Source of the DNA: Spirochaetae bacterium HGW-Spirochaetae-3 | Lineage (GTDB): Bacteria > Spirochaetota > Spirochaetia > Treponematales > UBA12059 | Direction of reading: 5' to 3' | DNA: 64,000 bases | NCBI GenBank assembly: GCA_002839315.1 | Contig: PGXV01000011.1 | Coordinates: 62,001 to 126,000 of the forward strand | Shown here: positions 32,669 through 41,383 of the stretch, piece by piece | How the letters are laid out: each line of letters opens with the position of its first letter | Numbering within the stretch: position 1 is the first letter of the stretch | Program-made: the position numbers and the translations under genes | The notes under the pieces: generated by a model | Seen by the model: the letters and a program-made list of their open reading frames with translations, nothing else | What the model was told of the DNA's origin: nothing | Databases searched by the model: none

Positions 32669-33490
32669 ATGGAGATAGAAGAAAAAGAATCCGTCCTCGT
32701 CGCTTCGATCGAAGCCTTCGGCTCTATCGCGATCGCGTTCTCGGGAGGAGTCGATTCAAGCTATCTATGCGCGGTCGCCTATCAGGCGCTCGGAGAGCGA
32801 GCGATCGCCGTGACCATGGATTCGCCGCTGATGCCGAGGAGCGAGATAGATGACGCACGCCGCGTAGCGGCTATGGTCGGCATACCCCACTTGATCATAC
32901 GCGAAGAGACCGTCGACGAGACGGTCGCGGCAAACCCTCCGGATCGATGCTATTACTGCAAACGGCTGAAGATGGCCTCCATATCGACGACGGCGGCGGA
33001 GCACGGCATACGAGTGGTCGCAGAAGGCTCTAACCTCGACGACCTCGCCGACTATCGTCCTGGTAGGCGAGCGACCAAGGAGTTGAATATCGCCTCCCCT
33101 CTCGCCGACGCGGGGCTGTCAAAGGCGGATATCAGGGAGTTGTCGCGGAGACGAGGCCTGCCCACGTGGGACAAGCCCGCCTTCGCGTGCCTCGCGTCGA
33201 GGATCCCCTACGGCGACCGCCTCGATACCGCCGCGCTCGCCCGCATCGAAGCCGCCGAAGTATACCTTCGCGGCCGCGGCTTGCGGCAGTTCCGGGTGAG
33301 GAGCCATGGCGACACCGCGCGCATCGAGGTCGCGCCCGAGGAACGGCGGGAGTTCTTCAGCGAGGCGGTACTCGACGAGGTCTCGTCCCGACTCAAGGCG
33401 CTCGGTTTCTTCTACGTCTGCATGGAACTCGAAGGCTATAGCATGGGTAGCCTCAATAAGGCTATCGACGCCGAAAGGATCGCGAGATGA
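32669..33490 (+). CDS. larE: nickel-pincer cofactor biosynthesis protein LarE (sulfur transferase)
   Basis: PP-loop ATPase of 273 residues. It adenylates the pyridinium biscarboxylate intermediate and supplies the sulfurs of the nickel-pincer nucleotide. The PP-loop is SGGVDSSY; the ACLASRIPYGD segment carries the family cysteine, and a further CYYCK pair lies near residue 90, so a cluster-dependent or multi-cysteine mechanism is possible. I start at the ATG with an AGAAGGA ribosome site; the longer open frame reaches back into nikO. Overlaps larC by four bases. Confidence 0.93.
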   Translation: MEIEEKESVLVASIEAFGSIAIAFSGGVDSSYLCAVAYQALGERAIAVTMDSPLMPRSEIDDARRVAAMVGIPHLIIREETVDETVAANPPDRCYYCKRLKMASISTTAAEHGIRVVAEGSNLDDLADYRPGRRATKELNIASPLADAGLSKADIRELSRRRGLPTWDKPAFACLASRIPYGDRLDTAALARIEAAEVYLRGRGLRQFRVRSHGDTARIEVAPEERREFFSEAVLDEVSSRLKALGFFYVCMELEGYSMGSLNKAIDAERIAR

Positions 33491-34794
33491 AGGAAACGAT
33501 TCTCTACTACGACTGCTTCTCCGGCATATCCGGTGACATGAACCTCGCGGCGCTCGTAGGCCTCGGCGTACCGGAAGACTTCCTGCGCTCAGAACTGCGC
33601 AAGCTAGGACTCGACGGATGGGAACTGAGGCTTACGAGGGACTCGAAGCACGGCGTCTTCGGCCTCCGCGCCGACGTCGACCTCGCCTCCGACTCATCCC
33701 CGCACTCGCACTCACACGATGACTCACACCCACACTCACACGGTGACTCCGAATCACATTCCCACGACGCCCCCGAACCGCACTCGCACTCCGACCCTCA
33801 TCGCACCCTCTCGTCCATCAAAGGCCTCATAGAGGCGAGCTCGCTCGGACAGCGCGTCAAGGCGACGGCCATATCGATATTCGGCGTGCTCGCCGAGGCG
33901 GAGGGCAAGGTCCACGGCATGCCCGCCTCGGAGGTCCAGTTCCACGAGGTAGGCGCGGTCGATTCGATCATCGATATAGTCGGCGCGGCCATCTGCGTGG
34001 AATTCCTTAAGCCGGACGTCGTGATGGCCTCCTCCATAGAGCTGGGCGGCGGTTTCGTCAGATGTCAGCACGGCCTCATACCGGTACCGGCTCCGGCCGT
34101 CGTCGAGGTCCTCAAGGGCGTCCCGGTACGGAGCGGAGCGGCGCAGTTCGAGACGACGACCCCTACGGGCGCCGCCATACTATCGACGGTCGTCGATTCT
34201 TTCTCGGACGACAAGCAGTTCTCGGTTCAGAGGACCGCCTACGGCGTCGGCCACCGCGACATGGATATACCGAACCTTCTCCGCGTCTTCTGGGCCGAGC
34301 GCGACGCGCCGCCGAAGACCGTCTCCAGGGCGTCGTACGGCATCATGAACGCCTTGCTTCCGGAGAGCCGGGCGACGGTCCTCGAGTGCAATATCGACGA
34401 CATGAATCCCGAGCTCCACGGCCATGTGCTGGACGCCTTGTTCGCCGCCGGCGCGGACGACGTCTGGATTACGCCGATAGTGATGAAAAAATCCCGATCC
34501 GCGATTACGCTGTCGGCGCTGTGCTCCCAGGCCGCGGAAGACGCCGTCGCCACGGCTATGCTCGCCGAGACGACCAGCTTCGGGCTACGGCGACTCGACG
34601 CGCGCAAGACGGCGATGGAGCGGACCGTATCGACGGTCGCCACGAGCCTCGGCAACGTCCGCGTCAAGTCGGCGGTCTCCGGAGGCCGCGTCGTCAAGTC
34701 CAAGCCGGAATTCGACGACGTCAAGGCCCTCGCAGAGTCCGCCGGCATCGCCCTCGTCGACGCGTACGCCATCGTTCGCAAGGAACTGGAGTAG
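33487..34794 (+). CDS. larC: nickel insertion protein LarC
   Basis: Protein of 435 residues that inserts nickel into the pincer cofactor using CTP. It opens with the family motif YYDCFSGISGDMNLAALVGLG. Residues ~70-105 are extremely His-rich (HSHSHDDSHPHSHGD and more), a probable nickel store, and VQFHEVGAVDSIIDIVGAA follows. The C-terminal part contains LECNIDDMNPE and VWITPIVMKK. In Lactiplantibacillus plantarum LarC is made from two frames by frameshifting; here it is a single uninterrupted frame. Confidence 0.95.
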   Translation: MKETILYYDCFSGISGDMNLAALVGLGVPEDFLRSELRKLGLDGWELRLTRDSKHGVFGLRADVDLASDSSPHSHSHDDSHPHSHGDSESHSHDAPEPHSHSDPHRTLSSIKGLIEASSLGQRVKATAISIFGVLAEAEGKVHGMPASEVQFHEVGAVDSIIDIVGAAICVEFLKPDVVMASSIELGGGFVRCQHGLIPVPAPAVVEVLKGVPVRSGAAQFETTTPTGAAILSTVVDSFSDDKQFSVQRTAYGVGHRDMDIPNLLRVFWAERDAPPKTVSRASYGIMNALLPESRATVLECNIDDMNPELHGHVLDALFAAGADDVWITPIVMKKSRSAITLSALCSQAAEDAVATAMLAETTSFGLRRLDARKTAMERTVSTVATSLGNVRVKSAVSGGRVVKSKPEFDDVKALAESAGIALVDAYAIVRKELE

Positions 34795-34797
34795 CCG

Positions 34798-35547
34798 ATG
34801 GACGAGAAGGGGCTGGCGGAAATACTCGAAGGCTTCAAGGACGGCTCCCTGGACCTCGGAGGCGCGCTCGCGAGGCTCGAGGATTATCCGGAGGCGGACC
34901 TCGGCTTCGCGAGGCTCGATACCCAGCGCGTCGCGCGCGTCGGCTTTCCCGAGGTCGTATACTGCGCGGGCAAGAGCGACGAGCACCTGAGGGCCATACT
35001 AGAGCGACTGCTGTCCGGTAGCGACCCGCTGCTCGCTACCAAGGCCAGCCCCGCGCAATTCGAGTCGGTCAGGGACCTGTCGCCCGGGCTCGAGTACGAC
35101 CCGGCGTCGCGGACCATCGTCGCCCGTCGCCCGCCCGAGCCTCCGGCCGGCTCCCCGTACGTAGCCGTCGTCGCCGCCGGAACCTCCGATTACCCCGTCG
35201 CCGAGGAAGCGGCTATCACCGTCGGCATGTTCGGCCAGCGGGTGGAACGCGTATACGACGTCGGCGTCGCGGGCATCCACCGGCTATTCAGGCGCCTGGA
35301 TCTGATACGCGGCGCCCGGGTCGTGATAGCGGTCGCCGGCATGGAGGGCGCGCTCGTCAGCGTCATAGGCGGGCTGGTCTCCGCGCCGGTGATAGCGGTA
35401 CCGACGAGCGTCGGCTACGGCGCCAGCTTCGGCGGGCTCGCGGCATTGCTCGCCATGCTCAACGCCTGCGCGTCAGGCGTGTCGGTCGTCAATATCGACA
35501 ACGGATTCGGGGCCGGCTACCAGGCCAGCCTTATAAACGGGCTCTAG
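34798..35547 (+). CDS. larB: nickel-pincer cofactor biosynthesis protein LarB
   Basis: Protein of 249 residues with a PurE-like C-terminal domain that carboxylates and hydrolyses nicotinic acid adenine dinucleotide to start the pathway. Family segments VVAAGTSDYPVAEEAAITVGMFG, VIAVAGMEGALVSVIGGLV and VPTSVGYGASFGGLAALLAMLN are present. It follows larC by 3 bases. No larA (racemase) lies in the window. Confidence 0.95.
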   Translation: MDEKGLAEILEGFKDGSLDLGGALARLEDYPEADLGFARLDTQRVARVGFPEVVYCAGKSDEHLRAILERLLSGSDPLLATKASPAQFESVRDLSPGLEYDPASRTIVARRPPEPPAGSPYVAVVAAGTSDYPVAEEAAITVGMFGQRVERVYDVGVAGIHRLFRRLDLIRGARVVIAVAGMEGALVSVIGGLVSAPVIAVPTSVGYGASFGGLAALLAMLNACASGVSVVNIDNGFGAGYQASLINGL

Positions 35548-35573
35548 GCCGACCCCGCCGCTTCCGCCGCCCT

Positions 35574-38500
35574 CTATCGGTAAGCCTCCCATGGCCGTAT
35601 CTCGACGCCCCGCCTCCGCGCGTAGGCTAGCGACTCGGCGAACTGCCGCGCTACCTTCACGTTGGTGAATAGCGGCACGTCGAAGTCGATCGCCATGCGC
35701 CTGATGAGGTAGTCGTTGCGTAGCTCCGTCTCGCCGTTGTCCTTGGGCACGTTGATGACGAGGTCGACGCGCCGCTCCCTCAGCATCGTGGCGATGTTAG
35801 GCTCCTCCTTATCCAACGGCCAGTGGAGCGTCGTCGCCTCGACCCCGTTCGCCGCGAGGAACTCGGCGGTGCCCCTCGACGCGTACAGAGGCAGGCCCGA
35901 GTCGCGCAGGAGCTTGGCCCCTTCCAGGAATTCCACCTTGTCGCCTATCGGCCCCGTAGACAGGAGGACGCCCTTCTTCGGCGCCCTATAGCCGACGGAC
36001 AGCATCGCCTTCAGGAAGGCGTCCTCGAAGTCGGTTCCGATGCAGCCTACCTCGCCCGTCGACGCCATCTCTACGCCGAGCACCGGATCGGCGCCCCTCA
36101 GCCTCGAGAAGCTGAACTGGGCCGCCTTGACGCCGACCCACTCGAGGTCGACCGCCGAGACCGGGCATTTCTCCACGGGCAGGTCGAGCATCGCCCTGGT
36201 CGCCAGCTCTATCATGTTGACCCGGGACACCTTGGAACAGAACGGGAAGCTGCGGCTCGCCCTGAGGTTGCACTCGATGACGCTTACCCTATTGTTCCGG
36301 GCCAGGAACTGGATGTTGAATGGGCCGGTGATATCGAGGGCCCGGGCCACGCTCGACGCTATCGCGCGGACGCGGCGCATCGTCTGTACGTATAGCCGCT
36401 GGGCCGGAAGCACGACCGTCGCGTCGCCCGAGTGGACGCCCGCGTTCTCTACGTGCTCGCTGATGGCGTGGAACAGTATCTCGCCGTGGCTGGCGACGGC
36501 GTCGACCTCTATCTCCTTGGCTCCCTCGACGAATTTCGTTATCACCACGGGATGATCGCTGGAGACGTCAGAAGCGAGCGCGAGGAAGCGCTCGAGGCTG
36601 GCGTCGTCCCACGCTACGTTCATAGCGGCGCCCGACAGCACGTAGCTCGGCCTGACCAGCACCGGATAGCCGACGGCGGCCGCGAAGCCCAGCGCCGATC
36701 CGGCGTCGCTCAGCTCCTTCCACGCCGGCTGGTCTATGCCGAGCCCGTCGAGGAGCGCCGAATACTTGTGCCTGTCCTCGGCCTTGTCTATCGACTCGGG
36801 CGACGTGCCGAAGATCACGGCCCCCGCGTCGAAGAGCGGCAGGGCGAGGTTATTGGGCGCCTGGCCGCCCATCGACAGCACGATGCCGTCGGGGCGCTCG
36901 CGCTCGTATATATCGAGCACGCGCTCTAACGACAGCTCCTCGAAATACAGGCGGTCGCACGCGTCGTAGTCGGTGCTGACGGTCTCGGGATTGCAGTTGA
37001 CCATGATACCCTTGCGGCCGGCGTCCCTGACCGCCTGCATCGCGTTGACGCAGCACCAGTCGAATTCTACGCTCGAGCCTATTCGGTAAGCGCCGGAGCC
37101 GAGCACCATGACGCCCTCGCCGCTCGGCTCGACGTCGTCGCTGTCGCCCGAGTAGGTCATGTACAGGTAGTTGGTCTCGGTCGGGTACTCGGCCGCGAGC
37201 GTATCGATGCGCTTCACCGAGGGCCTGATGCCGCGGCGCTCCCGCTCGGCCCGCACGGCGCGCTCCGTAGAGCCTATAAGCGCGGCTATCCCGGCGTCGG
37301 AGAAGCCGAGGCGCTTGGCCCCGCGCAGGAGCCCCTCGTCGAGGACGGACGCGCCCGAGCTTCCGTCGCCGCCGACGTCGCGGAGCCCGTTCTCGCAGTC
37401 GAGCACGTTCTCCATCTTGCCCAGGAACCATAGGTCTATCTTCGTCAGGTCGTGGACGCGCTCGGCGCCCCAGCCCTCGGAAAGCGCCTTGTACGCGGCG
37501 AAGATGCGGCGGTCCGTCGGGCTCGACAGGGCTTCCTCGAGGCCTTCGGAATCGCAGCCCGCGAGAGCCTCGTCGGCAGAGAGCCCGGGGGCGCCGGTGC
37601 CGGTCATCCGCAGCGCCTTCTGCAGAGCCTCCTCGAAGGTCCGGCCTATCGACATCACCTCGCCGACGGACTTCATCTCGCTGCCTATGCGGCGGTCGAC
37701 GTCCTTGAACTTGCCGAGGTCCCATCGCGGCGCCTTGACGACGCAGTAGTCGAGCGCCGGCTCGAAGCACGCGGTAGTCGTCCCGGTCACCCGGTTACGC
37801 ACGTCGACGAGGGACTGGCCGAGAGCCAGCTTGGCGGCGACGAAGGCGAGCGGGTATCCGGTCGCCTTCGACGCCAGGGCCGAGCTCCTGGACAGGCGGG
37901 CGTTCACCTCGATGACGCGGTAATCGTCCGACGAAGGGTCGAGCGCGTACTGTATGTTGCATTCGCCTACGACGCCGAGCGCGCGTATAACGTCCAGCGC
38001 CACCCGCCTGAGCATCTGGTACTCGCCATCCGATAGCGTCTGCGAAGGCGCGACGACGATGCTCTCGCCCGTATGGATGCCGAGCGGGTCGAGGTTCTCC
38101 ATATTGCAGACGGCGACGCAGTTGTCAAAGCGGTCGCGGACCACCTCGTACTCTATCTCCTTCCAGCCGCCGAGCCATTCCTCGACGAGCACTTGCGGGG
38201 ATACGGCGAAGGCCATCGCGCAGCGCGCCCGCAATTCCGCCTCGTCGGCGCACGGGCCAGAGCCCGATCCGCCCAGCGCGTACGCCGCGCGCGCCATCAC
38301 CGGATACCCTATCGCCGAGGCCGCGGCGGCCGCGGCCGCGGCGTCGGTTACCGCGACGCTCCTCGCCGTCTTGACGCCGATCCCCTCGAGGCGCCTGGCG
38401 AACAAGTCCCTGTCCTCGGTCGCCTCGATGGCCGAGACCGGCGTACCGAGCACCGCGACGCCGAATTCGGCGAACGTACCGTCGCGCTCGAGCGCGACGC

Positions 38501-38786
38501 CGCAATTTAGGGCCGTCTGTCCCCCGAACGACAGCAGCACGCCGTCTGGCCGCTCCTTCTCTATGACCTGCCTGACGAACTCGGGCGTCACCGGCAGGAA
38601 ATACGTAGCGTCAGCCATGCCTTCGCTCGTCTGTATCGTAGCGATGTTAGGATTGATGAGGACGGTACGGATGCCTTCTTCTCGGAGCGCCTTGAGCGCC
38701 TGGGAGCCGGAGTAGTCGAACTCGCCGGCCTGCCCTATCTTGAGGCCGCCGGAACCTAGCAGCAGGACCTTCTCGGGTTTCTTCAC
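35574..38786 (-). CDS. carB: carbamoyl-phosphate synthase large subunit
   Basis: Large subunit of 1070 residues (1073 in E. coli), with two ATP-grasp halves that make carbamoyl phosphate from bicarbonate, ammonia and two ATP for arginine and pyrimidine synthesis. It opens LLLGSGGLKIGQAGEFDYSG, the second half opens VMVLGSGAYRIGSSVEFDWC, and an MGS-like allosteric domain forms the C-terminus. The GTG start overlaps the carA stop (GTGA); the 92 upstream codons in the same frame are shadow of carA. Confidence 0.96.
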   Translation of the reverse strand: MKKPEKVLLLGSGGLKIGQAGEFDYSGSQALKALREEGIRTVLINPNIATIQTSEGMADATYFLPVTPEFVRQVIEKERPDGVLLSFGGQTALNCGVALERDGTFAEFGVAVLGTPVSAIEATEDRDLFARRLEGIGVKTARSVAVTDAAAAAAAASAIGYPVMARAAYALGGSGSGPCADEAELRARCAMAFAVSPQVLVEEWLGGWKEIEYEVVRDRFDNCVAVCNMENLDPLGIHTGESIVVAPSQTLSDGEYQMLRRVALDVIRALGVVGECNIQYALDPSSDDYRVIEVNARLSRSSALASKATGYPLAFVAAKLALGQSLVDVRNRVTGTTTACFEPALDYCVVKAPRWDLGKFKDVDRRIGSEMKSVGEVMSIGRTFEEALQKALRMTGTGAPGLSADEALAGCDSEGLEEALSSPTDRRIFAAYKALSEGWGAERVHDLTKIDLWFLGKMENVLDCENGLRDVGGDGSSGASVLDEGLLRGAKRLGFSDAGIAALIGSTERAVRAERERRGIRPSVKRIDTLAAEYPTETNYLYMTYSGDSDDVEPSGEGVMVLGSGAYRIGSSVEFDWCCVNAMQAVRDAGRKGIMVNCNPETVSTDYDACDRLYFEELSLERVLDIYERERPDGIVLSMGGQAPNNLALPLFDAGAVIFGTSPESIDKAEDRHKYSALLDGLGIDQPAWKELSDAGSALGFAAAVGYPVLVRPSYVLSGAAMNVAWDDASLERFLALASDVSSDHPVVITKFVEGAKEIEVDAVASHGEILFHAISEHVENAGVHSGDATVVLPAQRLYVQTMRRVRAIASSVARALDITGPFNIQFLARNNRVSVIECNLRASRSFPFCSKVSRVNMIELATRAMLDLPVEKCPVSAVDLEWVGVKAAQFSFSRLRGADPVLGVEMASTGEVGCIGTDFEDAFLKAMLSVGYRAPKKGVLLSTGPIGDKVEFLEGAKLLRDSGLPLYASRGTAEFLAANGVEATTLHWPLDKEEPNIATMLRERRVDLVINVPKDNGETELRNDYLIRRMAIDFDVPLFTNVKVARQFAESLAYARRRGVEIRPWEAYR

Positions 38787-40000
38787 GCCGATACCCTCGC
38801 CGCGCCCCGTAAACCGGCCCTGTCGCACGCCTCTTCGACGAAACGGTCTATCAAGTACTCGGTATCGCGCGGCCCGGGACAGCCCTCCGGATGGAACTGC
38901 ACCGCGGAGAACGGGCCGCGGGTCGAGCGTATGCCCTCGACGGTACCGTCGTTGGCGTTCTGGAACCAGGTTTCCCATCCCCGCGGCAGGCTTTCCGCCT
39001 TGACCGCGTAGCCATGGTTCTGGCTGGTGATATGGCAACGCCCCGTACTCAGCTCGACGCAAGGCTGGTTCTGGCTACGATGGCCGTACGGCAGCTTATA
39101 GCTGTCCGCGCCGGCGGCTAGGGCGAGTATCTGGTTACCGAGGCATACGCCGAAGATCGGCTTCCCAAGGGCTATCGCGCGGCGGGTCATCGCGATTGTC
39201 TTGCCGCAGGCCTTGGGGTCGCCGGGGCCATTGGACAGGAACAGCCCGTCGTACTCTATGCCCGAGAGGTCGTGGTCCCAGGGCACCCGTATCACGGTGG
39301 CGCCCCTGGCGAACAGGCAACGGAGTATATTGGCCTTGGCGCCGCAATCGACGAGGACTATCCTCGGGGCCCTGCCGCGCCCCGGGGCCGCGTCGCCGGA
39401 CTCGTAGACGCGGACGCCGGTCGGCGATACTTCTGAGACGGGATGGGCGGATCCGCCGCCTTCAGGGGCGGCGGCCGCGCCCTGTACGATTATGCTTCCG
39501 CGCATGGTCCCGCGCTCTCGAAGCCGCTCCGTTAGCGCCCTCGTGTCGATGCCGGAGATTCCCGGCACGCCGTTGGCGTCGAGCCATGCGGACAGCGTCG
39601 AACCCGACGCGTAATGGCTCGGGCGCTCGCACAGTTCCGATACGACGAGGCCCGAGACCTGCGCGCGGTCGGATTCGAAATAGAGGGGAACGCCGCGATA
39701 GTCCAGCCCCGGCGCTCCGGTAGCCGGATCGACAGGCACGCCGTAATTGCCTACGAGCGGATAGGTCGATACCAGGATCTGGCCGCGGAAGCTAGGATCC
39801 GACAGCGACTGGGGATACCCGGCCATGCCGGTCGAGAAGACCACTTCGCCTGATCGCGATCGGCGAGATCCGAACGCGACGCCATTGAAGACGCTACCGT
39901 CCTCGAGCTCGAGCGCCGCGTCCGCGACAGACGACGTTCCCGCGGACGACGTTCCCGCGGACGACGCGCCGCCTACGGGCGGGCGATTGTACCTGTGCAT
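38783..40000 (-). CDS. carA: carbamoyl-phosphate synthase small (glutaminase) subunit
   Basis: Glutamine-hydrolysing subunit of 405 residues with the catalytic cysteine in FGVCLGNQILALAAG and His-x-Glu in QFHPEGCPGP. The N-terminus carries ~27 extra residues, part of which is AGTSS repeated, coded by a 15-base tandem repeat. I chose the ATG with a GGAGAGG site; an in-frame ATG 24 codons upstream (40072) is less likely. Confidence 0.93.
   Translation of the reverse strand: MHRYNRPPVGGASSAGTSSAGTSSVADAALELEDGSVFNGVAFGSRRSRSGEVVFSTGMAGYPQSLSDPSFRGQILVSTYPLVGNYGVPVDPATGAPGLDYRGVPLYFESDRAQVSGLVVSELCERPSHYASGSTLSAWLDANGVPGISGIDTRALTERLRERGTMRGSIIVQGAAAAPEGGGSAHPVSEVSPTGVRVYESGDAAPGRGRAPRIVLVDCGAKANILRCLFARGATVIRVPWDHDLSGIEYDGLFLSNGPGDPKACGKTIAMTRRAIALGKPIFGVCLGNQILALAAGADSYKLPYGHRSQNQPCVELSTGRCHITSQNHGYAVKAESLPRGWETWFQNANDGTVEGIRSTRGPFSAVQFHPEGCPGPRDTEYLIDRFVEEACDRAGLRGAARVSA
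39931..39966 (-). repeat. 15-base tandem repeat in carA
   Basis: ACGACGTTCCCGCGG is present twice in full and once in part (about 2.4 copies), coding a repeated AGTSS in the CarA N-terminal extension. Copy changes would keep the frame. Confidence 0.8.
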
Positions 40001-40149
40001 GATGAAAATCCTCTCCGGCCGCGATCCTCGGCTCGGGAGGGAACAGCGCGGCCCGATCAGGCGCCGCGCCACCTAGCCGCGGATCGGCTCGGATTCCCGA
40101 ACCGCGGCGCCGTAGCTACCCTAGCCGGTTTTCGCTCGCCGAGGCAAGA

Positions 40150-40192
40150 GGGTTTTTGTATATTTATGTATTATTATTGTATATTTATACGC
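40150..40192. promoter_or_regulatory. AT-rich site between proB and carA
   Basis: GTATATTTAT occurs at 40158 and 40179, 21 bases apart. The same decamer occurs in the proA operator at 42715. Candidate tandem ArgR-like sites upstream of carAB. Confidence 0.4.
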
Positions 40193-41383
40193 TTACTCGT
40201 CGAGGAACACAACGTCGTCAGGGCGCGCGACGACCTTACTGCCGCCGCCCGACCGCGAACCCAGCTCGGCGGAACGCTTGCCGCGGGCCTCGTCGAGCTC
40301 GACCGACGACATGCTCGTGACGGCCTTTGCGGCGGCGCCCACGAGGACGACGTCCCCCCGGTCGAAACTACCGGATACCGCTATTACACCGCGGGGAAGC
40401 AACGAGTTATTGTCCCTCATCGCGGCGAGCGCGCCGTCGTCGACCTCTATTGCACCCTGCGGCCTCGTATTCTTTATCCAGCGCTTGCGGTTCTTGAGCC
40501 CGGAGGCCGCGTCGAACAGGGTGCCGATAGACTCCCCGGCGAGTATGCGCGTAACGGCGCCCGGCGCCCTGCCGTGGGCGATCACGACGCGGCAACCGGC
40601 GTCGCGAGCGATACCGACCGCCAGTAGCTTCGTCTTCATGCCTCCGGTCGAGAACTCCGTGCCCTTGCCCCCGGCCGACGCCATGATCTCCGGGGCGAGC
40701 TCGCGGACGTACGGGATAGGCATGGCAGCCGGATCGCTCCGCGGGTCGGCGTCGTATAGCGCGTCGACGTCGGACAGGATGACGAGCAGCTCCGCGTCGA
40801 TCTTGCTCGCGACGTACGCCGATAGCTGGTCGTTATCGCCGAAGGCTATTTCGGCGGTGGATACCGAGTCGTTCTCGTTGAAGACCGGCACGACGCGGCG
40901 TTCGAGCAGCGCCTCGACGGTCGCGCGCAGGTTGAGGTAGGCGGAACGCTTATCCCAGGCGTCGCGCGTGACGAGGAGCTGGGCGGCGGTCAGGCCGAAT
41001 ACGCCGAAGGCCTTGCGGTACTCGTCCATCAGGAGGGGCTGGCCTATCGCGGCGCAGGCCTGCTTGGTCCTCGTGTCCTTAGGCTTCTTAGCGAGGCCCA
41101 GCTCGCGGGCGCCCATGCCGACCGCGCCCGACGTCACCATGATGACCTGCCGGCCCGCCCGGACGAGGTCGGCGATCTCGGCGGCCACCCGGTGCAGGTA
41201 CTCGACGTCGATACCCGATGAATGCGACTCAGGTCCTTCCGAAATCTTGACCGCCTGGCCTTTCTGCCTGGTTATCGTATTGGTGCCTATCTTGACTACG
41301 ACGCGCTTCGCAGTACCGAGCGCGGCCCTCGCCTCGTGGGCGAGCCGCGCCTCCAGGAACGCGTTCGCGCTATCGTTCACCAT
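40193..41383 (-). CDS. proB: glutamate 5-kinase
   Basis: Amino acid kinase of 396 residues that phosphorylates glutamate for proline synthesis. N-terminal VVVKIGTNTITR, VTSGAVGMG, FNENDSVS and GTGGMKTK-type (FSTGGMKTKLLA) motifs are present, followed by a C-terminal PUA domain (residues ~300-385). The chosen ATG has an AAGGGGA site and lies 14 bases inside the end of proA. Confidence 0.95.
   Translation of the reverse strand: MVNDSANAFLEARLAHEARAALGTAKRVVVKIGTNTITRQKGQAVKISEGPESHSSGIDVEYLHRVAAEIADLVRAGRQVIMVTSGAVGMGARELGLAKKPKDTRTKQACAAIGQPLLMDEYRKAFGVFGLTAAQLLVTRDAWDKRSAYLNLRATVEALLERRVVPVFNENDSVSTAEIAFGDNDQLSAYVASKIDAELLVILSDVDALYDADPRSDPAAMPIPYVRELAPEIMASAGGKGTEFSTGGMKTKLLAVGIARDAGCRVVIAHGRAPGAVTRILAGESIGTLFDAASGLKNRKRWIKNTRPQGAIEVDDGALAAMRDNNSLLPRGVIAVSGSFDRGDVVLVGAAAKAVTSMSSVELDEARGKRSAELGSRSGGGSKVVARPDDVVFLDE

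Noticed and set aside
38787-39062. N-terminal extension of carB in the same frame
   Set aside because: Lies wholly inside carA and is Arg/Gly/Pro-rich; the GTG overlapping the carA stop fits CarB length.
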